A DNA stretch of 64,000 bases from JANMJD01 sp963847945 (GCA_963847945.1 CAWKBX010000015.1:124001-188000); one strand, 5' to 3'. Numbered from the stretch's first letter, positions 36,857 through 46,182 are shown. Numbers and translations are program-made. The notes: generated by a model not told the origin, from the letters alone.

Positions 36857-37729
36857 TCAGTCGTTGGCGAGCAGGTGGTGCAGGCTGGAGGTGTCCCAAC
36901 GGCGGCCGCCGCGGTTGACGACCTGCCCGAAGAACTGATCGACCAACGCCGCGACCGGCAACCGGGCGCCGTTGTGGGCGGCTTCCGACAGGCAGATCCC
37001 CAGGTCCTTGCGCATCCACTCGACGGCGAAGCCGAACTCGAACTCGCCGCGTCCCATGGTGCGCGCCCGGTTCTCCATCTGCCACGAACCGGCCGCGCCC
37101 TTGGAGATCACATCGATCACCGCATCGACATCGAGCCCGGCCCGCTGGGCGAAGTTCACGCCCTCCGCTAAGCCCTGCACGAGCCCGGCGATACAGATCT
37201 GGTTGACCATCTTGGTGAGCTGCCCACTGCCAGCAGGGCCGAGCCGCTGACAGGCCCGGGCGTAGGCCGCGATCACTGCTGCAGCTCGTTCGAACACCGC
37301 CTCGTCCTCGGCCCCGCACATCACGGTCAAGACGCCGTTCTCGGCTCCCGCCTGCCCGCCCGACACGGGCGCGTCGACAAACCCGACGCCCAGCGCCGCG
37401 GCGGCGACGGCGATCTCCCGGGCCACATCGGCCGACGCCGTCGTGTGATCGACCAAGACGGTGCCCGGCTTCATCCCAGCCAGCGCCCCATCGTCGCCGT
37501 AGACCACCGAACGCAGGTCATCGTCGTTGCCGACGCACATGAAGACGAAGTCGCTCCCCTGAGCGGCCCGACGAGGAGTCGGAGCCGAGCGACCGCCGTT
37601 CGTGGCGACCCATTCGGCGGCCTTCGCAGAGGTGCGGTTGTAGACGGTGACCTGGTGACCGGCGGCGGCCAGATGGCGGGCCATTGGCGCCCCCATCACG
37701 CCAAGCCCGATGAACGAAACGGCTGTCAT
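36857..37729 (-). CDS. 3-hydroxyisobutyrate dehydrogenase-family (beta-hydroxyacid) dehydrogenase
   Basis: This NAD(P)-dependent beta-hydroxyacid dehydrogenase has 290 residues. The Rossmann motif is FIGLGVMGAPMARHLAAAGH at the N terminus, followed by YNRTSAKA. The substrate-binding FVDAPVSGGQAGAENG lies near residue 120, and the catalytic Lys is in GQLTKMVNQICIAG near 170. A cofactor/active-site segment AVEWMRKDLGICLSEA comes near the end. It resembles 3-hydroxyisobutyrate or tartronate semialdehyde reductases; the exact substrate is unclear. The ATG at 37729 overlaps the stop of a tiny upstream membrane-protein frame. Confidence 0.9.
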   Translation of the reverse strand: MTAVSFIGLGVMGAPMARHLAAAGHQVTVYNRTSAKAAEWVATNGGRSAPTPRRAAQGSDFVFMCVGNDDDLRSVVYGDDGALAGMKPGTVLVDHTTASADVAREIAVAAAALGVGFVDAPVSGGQAGAENGVLTVMCGAEDEAVFERAAAVIAAYARACQRLGPAGSGQLTKMVNQICIAGLVQGLAEGVNFAQRAGLDVDAVIDVISKGAAGSWQMENRARTMGRGEFEFGFAVEWMRKDLGICLSEAAHNGARLPVAALVDQFFGQVVNRGGRRWDTSSLHHLLAND

Positions 37730-37863
37730 GACTGTGCAGTCTGCCCTCGGACGCCCCACTGAACGAAACCCCGGTGCCAAACGGCTGCGATGACCGTCAA
37801 GGCCATCACGCCGACGAGAAACCAGCGAACGAATACCCACGGGTCGCCCGACAGGCGGGTCAT
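37726..37863 (-). CDS. Possible 45-residue single-pass membrane protein
   Basis: From an ATG at 37863, preceded by GAGGTGG, the frame encodes MTRLSGDPWVFVRWF and a hydrophobic helix (LVGVMALTVIAAVW), ending with a TGA that overlaps the dehydrogenase ATG (ATGA). The coupling and the clear membrane segment support it, but it is too short to assign and I know no family. Confidence 0.45.
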   Translation of the reverse strand: MTRLSGDPWVFVRWFLVGVMALTVIAAVWHRGFVQWGVRGQTAQS

Positions 37864-37990
37864 CGACCACCTCGTCGTCGCGACCTCCGACCGCGCGGCG
37901 ACGACCGCAACACCCGTCGAGCGGCTGGGCATCGAGCGGGTTCCCGGCATCGTCGGTATCGCCGTCCGGACACAGGGAAGCGACGAGACT
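37858..37990 (+). pseudogene. Decayed duplicate of the 5' end of the adjacent glyoxalase-like gene
   Basis: In the plus-strand frame this stretch reads VIDHLVVATSDRAATT then VERLGIERVPG. The intact gene just downstream begins MIDHVVYATTDLEATV then AERLGVEPTPG. The pattern I-D-H-x-V-x-A-T-x-D, A-T, E-R-L-G-x-E, P-G is shared in order and spacing. The copy has no start codon context and stops after about 44 codons. It looks like a partial tandem duplication that has since diverged. Confidence 0.6.
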
Positions 37991-38025
37991 TGATCGATGC
38001 CCATCGCCGAGAGAAGGGAACGGAC

Positions 38026-38655
38026 ATGATCGACCATGTGGTGTACGCAACCACCGATCTAGAGGCGACCGTGGCCGAACTCGCCGAACGTCTCGGCGTC
38101 GAGCCGACGCCGGGCGGCGTGCACCCAGGCCGCGGCACCCGCAACGAACTCGTCCAACTCGGAGCCCGCTCATATCTGGAAATCATCGGACCCGACGACG
38201 ACCAGCCCGGGCCGGCGGCGGGCCGACCGTTCGGGATCGATCAGCTCACCCGACCTCGGCTCGTGGCCTGGTGCGCCCGACCTTCCGCGCCGCTCGAAGC
38301 CGTCGCCGCCGCCGCATTGACCACCGGGTGGGACCTCGGCCCGATTGAATCGATGTCACGCACCCAAGTCGACGGGACCCAGCTGTCGTGGCGCCTCACC
38401 CTGCCCACGGTCGGGCCATGGGGAATCGCCGTGCTGCCGTTCATGATCGACTGGGGTGCTTCGGTGCATCCGACGGCCACGCTCGATCATGACCTCCAAC
38501 TCCTCGAACTCCGCATCGAACACCCCCGCCCCGAAGACGTGGCCATCCACCTCGAAGCGGTCGGCGCGTTGACCTCGGTTGAGTTGATCGACGGATCGAG
38601 CATCCGATTGAGCCTGCTGCTCGATACCCCAGGTGGCCCGCTGGTGCTGAGTTAG
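38026..38655 (+). CDS. VOC (glyoxalase-like) family protein
   Basis: This 209-residue protein begins MIDHVVYATTDLEATVAELA with the first metal-type His. It has VHPGRGTRNELVQLGARSY and LEIIGPDDD, the pattern of Glyoxalase_3-like proteins of the vicinal oxygen chelate superfamily. A second half-domain with DWGASVHPTATLDHDL completes the fold. AAGGGA lies seven bases before the ATG. The reaction is unknown. A decayed copy of its own first third lies just upstream. Confidence 0.82.
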   Translation: MIDHVVYATTDLEATVAELAERLGVEPTPGGVHPGRGTRNELVQLGARSYLEIIGPDDDQPGPAAGRPFGIDQLTRPRLVAWCARPSAPLEAVAAAALTTGWDLGPIESMSRTQVDGTQLSWRLTLPTVGPWGIAVLPFMIDWGASVHPTATLDHDLQLLELRIEHPRPEDVAIHLEAVGALTSVELIDGSSIRLSLLLDTPGGPLVLS

Positions 38656-38659
38656 AACC

Positions 38660-38778
38660 CGCGCCGAGGAGCGCAACTCGCGCCACAGGATCTTGCCCGA
38701 CGGCGACTTCGGCACCGCCTCGATGAAGGTGGTGCCGATGTCGGCAAGCGGGCTACGAAAGCTCGTCTGAACAGGCAC
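38660..38778 (-). pseudogene. Remnant of an acyl-CoA synthetase C terminus
   Basis: The minus-strand translation reads TTFIEAVPKSPSGKILWREL, the final lysine-containing motif of AMP-forming acyl-CoA synthetases (I-P-K-S-x-S-G-K-I-L-R-R). Nothing of the rest of such a gene (TSGTTG, GEI/GDI motifs) is present upstream; the SDR gene begins there instead. Only about 40 codons survive, so it is a fragment. Confidence 0.7.
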
Positions 38779-38823
38779 AGCGTCACGATCTACTCAGCCG
38801 AGTTCGCCGCCCGACGACCACGA

Positions 38824-39597
38824 TCACTCGGGGGTGACGTACGCCGAACTGATTCCACCGTCGATGATCAATGATTGGCCGGTCATCCACGACGACTCAT
38901 CCGACGCGAGGAAGAGCGCGCCGTTGGCGATCTCGCGAGGCTCCCCAAAACGGCCCATCGGGATGTGCACGAGGCGACGGTTGCGCTTGGCGTCGTCGGA
39001 GAGGAACTTGGCCAGCAGCGGCGTCATGATCGGCCCGGGGCACAGCGAGTTGGCCCGAATGCCCTGGCGGGCGTAGATCACGGCGATCTCCCGGGTCATC
39101 GCCAGCACGGCACCCTTCGAGGCGGTGTAGGCGATCTGCGGCGTGGCCGCGCCCATATGGGCGACGAACGAGGCGACGTTGACGATCGAGCCGCCGCCCG
39201 ATTCGAGCATCGCCGGGATCGCGTATTTGCAGCCGAGCAGCACACCCTTGACGTTGATCTCCATCGTCTTTTCGTACGTTGACATGGGCGTGTTCGTCGG
39301 TCCGTCATCGTCCGACAGCATGACTCCGGCGTTGTTGTAGATCACGTGCAACCCGCCGTAGGTTTCCATCGCGTGGGCGACAGCCGCCTCGATCGAGGCC
39401 TCGTCGGTCACGTCGGTACGTACGAAGGTGGCTTCGCCGCCCGCCGCCGTAATGGCATCCATTGCCTCGTCGCCATCGGTGATGTCGGCGATGACGACCT
39501 TGGCACCTTCCGACGCGAACAGCTCGGCGCCGACGCGTCCGAGTCCCGATGATGCGCCGGTGATCAGCGCGACCTTGCCTGCTAAACGAGTTCCCAT
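38824..39597 (-). CDS. Short-chain dehydrogenase/reductase (SDR)
   Basis: This classical SDR of 257 residues has the cofactor motif TGASSGLGRVGAELFASEGA and the acidic residue in VVIADITDG, which favours NAD(H). NNAGVM comes near residue 90. The catalytic Ser is in IVNVASFVAH, and Tyr and Lys are in IAYTASKGAV. NSLCPGPIMTPL and the C-terminal SSWMTGQSLIIDGGISSAYV complete the fold. Substrate unknown; relatives act on sterols, sugars and fatty-acid intermediates. Confidence 0.9.
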   Translation of the reverse strand: MGTRLAGKVALITGASSGLGRVGAELFASEGAKVVIADITDGDEAMDAITAAGGEATFVRTDVTDEASIEAAVAHAMETYGGLHVIYNNAGVMLSDDDGPTNTPMSTYEKTMEINVKGVLLGCKYAIPAMLESGGGSIVNVASFVAHMGAATPQIAYTASKGAVLAMTREIAVIYARQGIRANSLCPGPIMTPLLAKFLSDDAKRNRRLVHIPMGRFGEPREIANGALFLASDESSWMTGQSLIIDGGISSAYVTPE

Positions 39598-39629
39598 GGG
39601 GACGGCAGCGTAGCGACCAGACTGGTCCG

Positions 39630-40418
39630 GTGGCTGAATTGCGCATCGTGACTTGGAATCTGCAGGGCTCCAAAGGCGTCGATGCGCTCGCGGTCAGTCG
39701 GTTGCTCGGCGACATGACCGCCGACGGCGAGATCCAGATCGTCGCCTTGCAGGAGGTGCAACGCCGCCAGGCCCGCGCCCTCGCCCGAGCGTGGGGGGCC
39801 AAGGACTGGCGCTGGGCCCGCAAACACCTCCCCTACGGCCCATTCCTGTGGTGGCGGGCCGAAGGCCTCGCCGTGCTGGCCAACGCCGACATCGACGACC
39901 ACAAGGTCACCACGCTCACCCCCACCATCCGGATCTGGTCGTATCGCCGCCGGATCGTGCAATCCCTGATCGTCGACCATCCACACGGCCAAGTCGCGGT
40001 GTTCAATACCCACCTCGCATCTCACGACGATCCCGGTGCCCGCTCGGTGCAAGCGGCGATCGTTGCCGGGCAGATTGCCGAGCGCCGAACCATCGACAGG
40101 CCCGAAGTTCTCAGCGGCGATCTGAACGCCCCGGACGAACCCGCGACCCTGCTTCCGTTCACCGGCATCGGCCTGCGCGACGCCTGGCGGCTCGTCCAGA
40201 TCGCACCGGGCTTCACCAACCCGTCAGGTGCACCGTATCAGCGACTCGATTACGTCCTGACCGGCACCAACATCACCGTGTTGCACGCCCAGGTCGCCCC
40301 TGGCACGGCTGACTGGCCCCGGCTCTCCGACCATCTTCCACTGCTGGTCAGCGCCTCGATCGAGACCGGTACCGACACCACCACCCCCGCCCGACCGCCC
40401 GGCGGCGACGCCGGATAG
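39630..40418 (+). CDS. Endonuclease/exonuclease/phosphatase (EEP) family protein
   Basis: The 262-residue protein, from a GTG at 39630, begins LRIVTWNLQGSKGVD, has the metal-binding Glu in IVALQEVQRRQ, VFNTHLASHDD, the GDLNAP motif near residue 170, and the final SDHLPLLV. All core catalytic motifs of the DNase I-like fold are present. The substrate could be DNA, RNA ends or phospholipids. It differs from the damaged exonuclease III gene at 11.1 kb, whose equivalents of GDLN are missing. Confidence 0.88.
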   Translation: MAELRIVTWNLQGSKGVDALAVSRLLGDMTADGEIQIVALQEVQRRQARALARAWGAKDWRWARKHLPYGPFLWWRAEGLAVLANADIDDHKVTTLTPTIRIWSYRRRIVQSLIVDHPHGQVAVFNTHLASHDDPGARSVQAAIVAGQIAERRTIDRPEVLSGDLNAPDEPATLLPFTGIGLRDAWRLVQIAPGFTNPSGAPYQRLDYVLTGTNITVLHAQVAPGTADWPRLSDHLPLLVSASIETGTDTTTPARPPGGDAG

Positions 40419-40429
40419 CGTCGAGCGTC

Positions 40430-41068
40430 GTGTCCCTGCTTCCTCCCCGGCGTGAGCTGATCCGCCGGTTGCCGCGCTGCATTGGGGGGCTCGCCTGTTT
40501 CGGATTCGGCATCGCCTGCATCGTCAAGGCCCGCCTCGGCCTCGCCCCGTGGGATGTCTTCCACCAGGGCCTCAGCGACCTCACAGGACTTTCGCTCGGC
40601 CTGATGATCGAGGGGGTGGGCCTGCTCCTGTTGTTGCTGTGGATTCCGCTTCGGCAACGGCCTGGGCTCGGCACGATCCTCAACGCCATCGAGATCGGCC
40701 TGGTCGCCGACCTCGGCAACACGCTGTTCCCGGCGACGAACTCGCTCGTGGCCCGGTGGGCCTACCTCGCCGCTGGGCTGCTGATCATCGGTATTGGCTC
40801 GGGGTTCTACATCGGCTCGGGTCTCGGCACCGGACCCCGCGACGGGTTGATGGTCGGGCTCAACCGCCGGTTCGGCTGGTCGATCCGACGAGCCCGCACC
40901 ACCGTCGAGCTCCTCGCCCTCGCCGCCGGAATCGCCCTCGGCGGCCCGGTCGGCATCGGGACCCTGGCGGTGGCGTTCGGCATCGGCCCGATCGCCCACA
41001 TCGCCATCCCGAGGCTCTCCCTGCCGCCGCTTCCGGGCCCGAACGTCTCGGGATGGGCCTCCCCGTAG
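40430..41068 (+). CDS. YczE/YitT-like membrane protein
   Basis: This 212-residue protein has five or six hydrophobic helices. It begins CIGGLACFGFGIACIVKARL followed by GLAPWDVFHQGLS, the conserved N-terminal block of YczE-type (COG2364) membrane proteins. The second conserved block is GSGFYIGSGLGTGPRDGLMV with a basic loop (NRRFGWSIRRART). Function unknown; homologues are sometimes near transport regulators. It follows the EEP gene by 11 bp and may be cotranscribed. The last ten residues (GPNVSGWASP) lie over an oppositely oriented partial frame. Confidence 0.85.
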   Translation: MSLLPPRRELIRRLPRCIGGLACFGFGIACIVKARLGLAPWDVFHQGLSDLTGLSLGLMIEGVGLLLLLLWIPLRQRPGLGTILNAIEIGLVADLGNTLFPATNSLVARWAYLAAGLLIIGIGSGFYIGSGLGTGPRDGLMVGLNRRFGWSIRRARTTVELLALAAGIALGGPVGIGTLAVAFGIGPIAHIAIPRLSLPPLPGPNVSGWASP

Positions 41069-41349
41069 GCCGACAACACCCGCATGTCGTCGCGCAGCTG
41101 TCCCTGCTGTGCCCCCTTCCCCATCGCCTCGATCTCCTCGAGTGTTGGCTCAAGCGCCGCATCCGGGCACGCCACCGGCCCCGGTCCGTCCGTCGACGGA
41201 GGCGGATAGGACGGCTCGGCACGGTCCGCGATCAGCCCCTCAACCGGTGGCGAAATCGGCTCCCGCCCAGCCCCCGAGCCGGTCGAGCCGACCCTCTGGT
41301 CACGCAAGTGAAGCAGACCCTCATCCTTCGCGCGGCCCAGTCGCAGCAC
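41069..41349 (-). pseudogene. Possible fragment of an unrecognised gene in the gap before ahcY
   Basis: This 390-bp space between the YczE-like gene and ahcY has no clear intact gene. On the minus strand a frame from 41349 gives natural-looking sequence (ACPDAALEPTLEEIEAMG, DDMRVLSAYGEAHPETFG), which continues without conserved features under the YczE gene. It may be the front part of a gene truncated by recombination. I do not recognise it. Confidence 0.3.
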
Positions 41350-41422
41350 GCTCCCAAGTTGGTGTCCGATCCGGCTCCGCCGGTCGGACGCCCGCCGACC
41401 CGTCCCGCACGATGGGGGGATC

Positions 41423-41453
41423 TCAAGGGGGGAAGGTCTCCTTCCCCCCTTGA
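41423..41453. terminator. Strong GC-rich hairpin at the end of ahcY
   Basis: TCAAGGGGGGAAGG (41423-41436) and its perfect complement (41440-41453) form a 14-bp stem with a three-base loop, six bases beyond the ahcY stop. It is the likely transcription terminator for the minus-strand gene. Confidence 0.75.
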
Positions 41454-41458
41454 AACCA

Positions 41459-42927
41459 TCAGTACCTGTAGTGGTCGGCCTTGAACGGGCCCGACGGGTC
41501 GACGCCGAGGTACTCGGCCTGCTCGTCGGTGAGCTTGGTGAGCTTCACCCCAAGGGCACCGAGGTGCAGCCGGGCCACCTTCTCGTCAAGACGCTTCGGC
41601 AGCACATACACACCAAGCGGGTAGTTCTCGAGGTGGTTGAACAGCTCCATCTGAGCGATCACCTGGTTGGAGAACGAGCAGCTCATCACGAAGCTCGGGT
41701 GACCGGTGGCGCAACCGAGGTTGACCAGGCGACCCTCGGCCAACACGATGACGGCGTGGCCGTCGGGGAAGGTCCACAGGTCGGTCCCGGCCTTCAACTC
41801 ATCACGGGTAGCGCCCGAGCGGGCAAGCCCGGCCATATCGATTTCCGAGTCGAAGTGGCCGATGTTGCAGACGATGGCGTTGTGCTTCATCTTGTGCATG
41901 TGCTCGACGGTGATCACGCCGTCGTTGCCCGTGGCCGACACGAAGATGTCGACCTCGCCGACGACGTCTTCCATCACGTCGACCTGGTAGCCCTCCATCG
42001 CGGCCTGCAGGGCATTGATCGGGTCAACCTCGGTGACGATGACGCGACAGCCCTGGCCCTTGAGTGCCTGTGCACAGCCCTTGCCGACATCGCCATAACC
42101 GGCGACGACGGCGACCTTGCCGGCGAGCATCACGTCGGTGGCCCGGCAGATGGCATCGACCAGCGAGTGACGGCAGCCGTAGAGGTTGTCGAACTTCGAC
42201 TTGGTCACCGAGTCGTTGACGTTGATGGCCGGGAAGAGCAATTCGCCCTTCTCGTGCATCTTGTACAGCCGCATCACACCGGTCGTCGTCTCTTCGGTGA
42301 CACCCTTGATGTTGGCGGCCATCGTCGACCACTTGGTCGGCTCGTTCTTCAGCGAGCGCTGCAGGTCAGGCCGAGCACGATGGCGAACTCGGGGTTCGAC
42401 GCCGAGGTCGGGTCGGGTACTTCACCAGACTTCTCGAACTCGGCACCCTTATGCAGCAACATCGTGGCGTCGCCACCGTCGTCGAGGATCATGTTGGGAC
42501 CCCTCGTTTCGCCGTGGGGGCCGTCGGGCCAGGTCATCATCTGCTCGGTGCAGAACCAGTACTCCTCGAGCGTCTCGCCCTTCCAGGCGAAGCACGGCAC
42601 GCCCTGGGGGTCATCGACGGTGCCGTTCGGACCGACGACGACGGCCGCAGCGGCGTGGTCTTGCGTCGAGAAGATGTTGCACGACGCCCAGCGAACCTCG
42701 GCCCCGAGCTCGACAAGCGTCTCGATGAGCACGGCGGTCTGGATGGTCATATGCAGCGAACCCGAGATTCGAGCGCCCGCGAGCGGCTTGGACGGGCCGT
42801 ACTCCTTACGGAGCGCTCGCAGGCCAGGCATCTCATGCTCGGCGAGATGGATTTCCTTGCGGCCGAACGGGGCCATGGACAGATCCGCGACGCGAAAGTC
42901 TTTACGCGCGGCAAGAGAAGAAGTCAT
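41459..42927 (-). CDS. ahcY: S-adenosylhomocysteine hydrolase, frameshifted
   Basis: AhcY splits S-adenosylhomocysteine into adenosine and homocysteine, the substrate of MetH. The N-terminal part (42927 to ~42362) shows VADLSMAPFGRKEIHLAEHE, ISGSLHMTIQTAVL and DDGGDAT. The C-terminal part, in another frame, has GVTEETTTGVMRLY, the active-site INVNDSVTKSKFDN, GYGDVGKGCAQALKGQG and the NAD-region ATGNDGVITVEH, ending with the C-terminal FKADHYRY that reaches into the neighbouring subunit. The frame breaks at about 42362, between FAIVLGL and QRSLKNEPTKW, by a one- or two-base indel. Everything expected of a ~489-residue enzyme is present, so an error in the sequence is the likeliest cause. Confidence 0.92.
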
Positions 42928-43076
42928 GTTGATCCTCCACGAAACAACGATTCAGGGTGACAGTGCGTCACCAATGAGGTGGGTTGGGTCGTGGGCTGGG
43001 GCCTGCTGGCACCGAGGTCTGGGTCAGCCCGACATCTGCAGATTGTAGTGGAGGGACCCAACGGGTACCTCGCACC

Positions 43077-44468
43077 TCAGGCGTCTTCGAGAACGACCGC
43101 GGCGACATCGCCGATGTAGTGGACGAAGCCATTGTCGTTATAGGCCAGCAGCTTGTTGTCGGCCGACAGCCGGGCGACCGACAAGTTCGGCACCGACTGG
43201 CCGGGTAGGAAGTTCAGGTTGCTCGAATCGGGCAACGGCGTGCCCGACGGATGCAGCGTGATGAACGAGTCATTGCGGCCCACTGGATACGGGAACCCGA
43301 GATCGGTTGCCGTGAGGTTCATGATCAACGAATCCTGCTCACCGACCCACACGCCGCCGACCTTGACCGACTGGATGAAGGCGTTGAAGTTCCACGTCTC
43401 CTCCTGGCCCGAGCCGAGCTTGGCAGCACCGTACGCGGCCAAGCGGGTGTCGAACGCCCGGAACGGACGATCGAGCGGGACGACTCGACCGGCACGGGTC
43501 TCGTCGTTGATGCCTGACTTGAAGTAGCCGACCACATCGGCGATCAGTTGCACGGAACCCTTTTCGTTGAACATGCGGATCGAACCGTCGGCCCCGACCG
43601 GGACCATGATCAGGTTCGCTTTGGTCTGCCCAGCCGTCAGGTTGAGGCTCGACGTCGTCGGGAATCCGACGAAATCATCGGGTTGCGCGCTGACGAACGT
43701 ATTGGCCGTCGGCCCGGTCGCAGTGAGGTTGAGCACCACCCCGACGATCTTGGGATCGTTGGGGATGTAGCCCGGGCGGGCCGGACCCGCCGCGTCGGCA
43801 CCGCGGATCTTGAGCTTGAACGACTCTCCTTCGCCGAGCGCGCCGGCGCGGCCGACGCCGCTACGGGTATCGAGGACTCGCCCCGGCGCAAGCGAGATCA
43901 GACGGGAACCACGATCGTTGGACGTCGAGGTGGAGAACCAGCCAACGACGTCGATCAGCACGTGGGCCGACCCACCGGTGCCTGCCGTGTCGCCGTTGAG
44001 GGCGATCCGCACGTTGCCGTCGGTGCCGGGGCGAAGGATCGCCAGGTTCGGGACACTCTCGCCCGCCTTGAAGTTGACGTTCGAGGCATCGGGACGGGTG
44101 ATGTTACTTGGGTACGCCGTCAGGTAGCCGCTGCGATCAGCCCCGGTCACGCTGATGTTGGCGACCACCGCGAGCACGTCGGCGTTAGGGATGACAACGG
44201 TCGCGCCACCGACGCCGGTGGCACCGATCAACTTGACGTTGAATGCGTTGGCGTCGCCGAAGCCCTTGGCTCCGGTCGCCTGGCTGGCGGCAACACGCGT
44301 GTCGAGCACCCGTGTTGGGAGCACCGGGTGGTACTCGCCCCCTGCGCCGAGCGCGGCGTACGCACTGGGAACGGCAAACGGAGCCATACCGAGACCCACC
44401 GTCGCCACTCCAGCCAATGCACTACCCGCCACGACCAAGCGCAACATACGAGTTGCTGCTGATCCCAC
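43077..44468 (-). CDS. Secreted protein with three RVLDTR-type modules
   Basis: The start is the GTG at 44468, four bases after GGAGGAA; the frame extends to 44510 but has no better signal. A basic N terminus and long hydrophobic segment ending APFAVPSAYA form a signal peptide. Three modules of about 140 residues follow, opening with TRVLDTRVAAS, GRVLDTRSGVG and FRAFDTRLAAY. Each has an internal N-(I/L)-(S/T)-(V/A)-T segment, a S-x-(L/V)-N-F/L segment and a closing V-V-G-(W/Y)-F. The total is 463 residues. The family is unknown to me; repeated beta-rich surface modules are likely. It lies between Trm112-like and ahcY genes. Confidence 0.82.
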   Translation of the reverse strand: MGSAATRMLRLVVAGSALAGVATVGLGMAPFAVPSAYAALGAGGEYHPVLPTRVLDTRVAASQATGAKGFGDANAFNVKLIGATGVGGATVVIPNADVLAVVANISVTGADRSGYLTAYPSNITRPDASNVNFKAGESVPNLAILRPGTDGNVRIALNGDTAGTGGSAHVLIDVVGWFSTSTSNDRGSRLISLAPGRVLDTRSGVGRAGALGEGESFKLKIRGADAAGPARPGYIPNDPKIVGVVLNLTATGPTANTFVSAQPDDFVGFPTTSSLNLTAGQTKANLIMVPVGADGSIRMFNEKGSVQLIADVVGYFKSGINDETRAGRVVPLDRPFRAFDTRLAAYGAAKLGSGQEETWNFNAFIQSVKVGGVWVGEQDSLIMNLTATDLGFPYPVGRNDSFITLHPSGTPLPDSSNLNFLPGQSVPNLSVARLSADNKLLAYNDNGFVHYIGDVAAVVLEDA

Positions 44469-44522
44469 GATCTTCCTCCAAACGCCGACTTCGTTACGTG
44501 ATCGTAACATGAGCTGCGAACT

Positions 44523-44759
44523 TCAACTCTCAAATGTAGGTGAGATGCGTTCGCTTGTCACTCGCTGCATCAGCCGAGCATGTTCCGCATCGTCAACTGT
44601 CTCGGCTTCGTCAATCAACATGATCGGAATGCCGTCGCGAATGGTGTATCGCCGCTGCAAGCGGGGGTTGTAGAGCCCCCCGTCATCACCGAGGTAATAG
44701 AGCGGGCCCTTGTCTTGCGGGCAAGCGAGAATTTCAAGCAGTCGAGTATCGAGTGACAT
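44523..44759 (-). CDS. Trm112-like small protein
   Basis: This 78-residue protein begins LLEILACPQDKGPLYYL and continues YNPRLQRRYTIRDGIPIML, the pattern of the UPF0434/Trm112 family. The first C-P-x-D-K knuckle is kept but the second Cys pair is replaced. In actinobacteria this small gene typically follows manB, as here (16 bp). Its eukaryotic relatives activate methyltransferases; the bacterial role is unclear. Confidence 0.85.
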   Translation of the reverse strand: MSLDTRLLEILACPQDKGPLYYLGDDGGLYNPRLQRRYTIRDGIPIMLIDEAETVDDAEHARLMQRVTSERISPTFES

Positions 44760-44774
44760 ATGTCTACCTTTCGG

Positions 44775-46128
44775 TTATTCGGCGATCAGCGACACGACGC
44801 GAGCCACTCGCTCGGCGCATTCATCGGCAGTCGGGGCTTCAAGATTGAGCCGCAAAGCGGTTCGGTGTTCGAGGCCCGCAAGTTGAACCACCACGGGCCG
44901 CAGTCGACTGTCAAACCGTCGAGGCGGTCTTGCTCGTCGCCGGCATACTCCCGAGCGACCCGTTCGATGACGGCGAGCGGATCGGCGACCACGGTGTTGA
45001 TCTCGCCACTCGCGGCGTAACGCTCGTACGGCTGGCGAACCTCGGACAGGGGGGCGTCGGTCTTGCTCACCTCGGCCAGCACGAACATGCTGGCGATCAC
45101 CCCGGAATCGGCCCGGTAGTTGTCGAGGAAGTAGTAGTGAGCCGAATGCTCGCCGCCGAACACCGCGCCGGTCTCGGCCATCAGGGTCTTGATGTAGGAG
45201 TGACCGACCTTGGTGCGATACGGCACGCCCCCGCACTCCCGAATGACCTCGGGGACGGCGCGGGAGCAGATGAGATTGTGGAGCACCGTGGCGCCCGGAT
45301 TGCGCTCCAGAATGTTGGCTGCCAGCAGCGCCGTCGTGGTCGAGCCCGACATCCCGCGGCCCGCCTCGTCGACGACGAAGACCCGATCTGCGTCGCCATC
45401 GAAGGCCAGACCGAGGTCGAATCCGCCCGACAGCACCCGAGCCCGCAGATCCCGCTGGTTCTCAGGTTGAATCGGATCGGCCGGGTGGTTCGGGAACGTT
45501 CCGTCAAGCTCGCCGTACATCACCTCGAGATCGACCTTGCCGAGCCGTTCGAAGATCCGAGGCACGACGTATCCGCCCATGCCGTTGGCCATATCGGCAA
45601 CGACGCGCAACGGGCGCAACGCGGCAATGTCGATGAACGACACGACATGCTCGGCGAACGCGTCGACCAGATCGAGATCGCTGATGCCGCCGCTGCGAGC
45701 GGTGTCGGCCGGGCCGTGACCATCGAGCACGGCCTGGGCCGTCGCTTTAATGTCGGCCAACCCGGTGTCGGCGCCGACGGGCCGGGCCCCCGAGAGGCAC
45801 ATCTTGATGCCGTTGTACTGCGCCGGGTTGTGTGACGCGGTGAACATCGCCCCGGGGGCATCGAGCTTGCCGGCGGCGTAGTACACCATGTCGGTCGAGG
45901 CGAGCCCGAGGCGAATGACATCGACACCCTGTGAACGGCACTCCATCGGCAAAGGCCTCAGACAAGCTCTATCCCCGACGGGCGCATATCGCGACCGATC
46001 AAGATGCGGTCTGCACCGGTGAAGCGGGCAAAGCCGACGCCAAGGGCCCGAGCCAGCTGCGGATAGAGCTGATCGGGAACGGTGCCCCGAATGTCGTAGG
46101 CCTTGACGATGTGATCGAGTTCGGTCAT
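44775..46128 (-). CDS. manB: Phosphomannomutase/phosphoglucomutase, three frameshifts
   Basis: ManB interconverts mannose-6-P and mannose-1-P, feeding GDP-mannose for glycan synthesis. It starts at the ATG at 46128 (MTELDHIVKAYDIRGTVPDQ). It carries the phosphoserine loop TASHNPAQYNGIKM, the metal loop LAFDGDADRVFVVDE, the sugar-binding GGEHSAHYYF, and the phosphate-binding RASNTEPL near the end. The frame changes at about 45962 and 45940 (two extra bases) and near 44860 (one missing base). After repair the tail reads NLEAPTADECAERVARVVSL and stops at 44775. Motif content is complete, about 450 residues. Confidence 0.9.
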
Positions 46129-46182
46129 GCGGGGAGTTACCATACCCGGGCGGTTCCGGGGGCGGGGTCGCAGCAAGCGAAC

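Noticed and set aside
37864..38037. Upstream extension of the small minus-strand membrane protein to 103 residues
   Set aside because: The extra part lies over the decayed VOC copy and the VOC gene start, and has no membrane or family features; the ATG at 37863 has a ribosome-binding site.
41450..43048. Plus-strand 532-codon frame over ahcY
   Set aside because: Antisense shadow. It is tempting because it is unbroken while ahcY is frameshifted, but ahcY motifs are unambiguous.
42928..43076. Possible SAH or SAM riboswitch upstream of ahcY
   Set aside because: I looked for the conserved GGAGC/CCGGC-type core and did not find it; only a small GGTGAC/GTCACC hairpin is visible, which is not enough.
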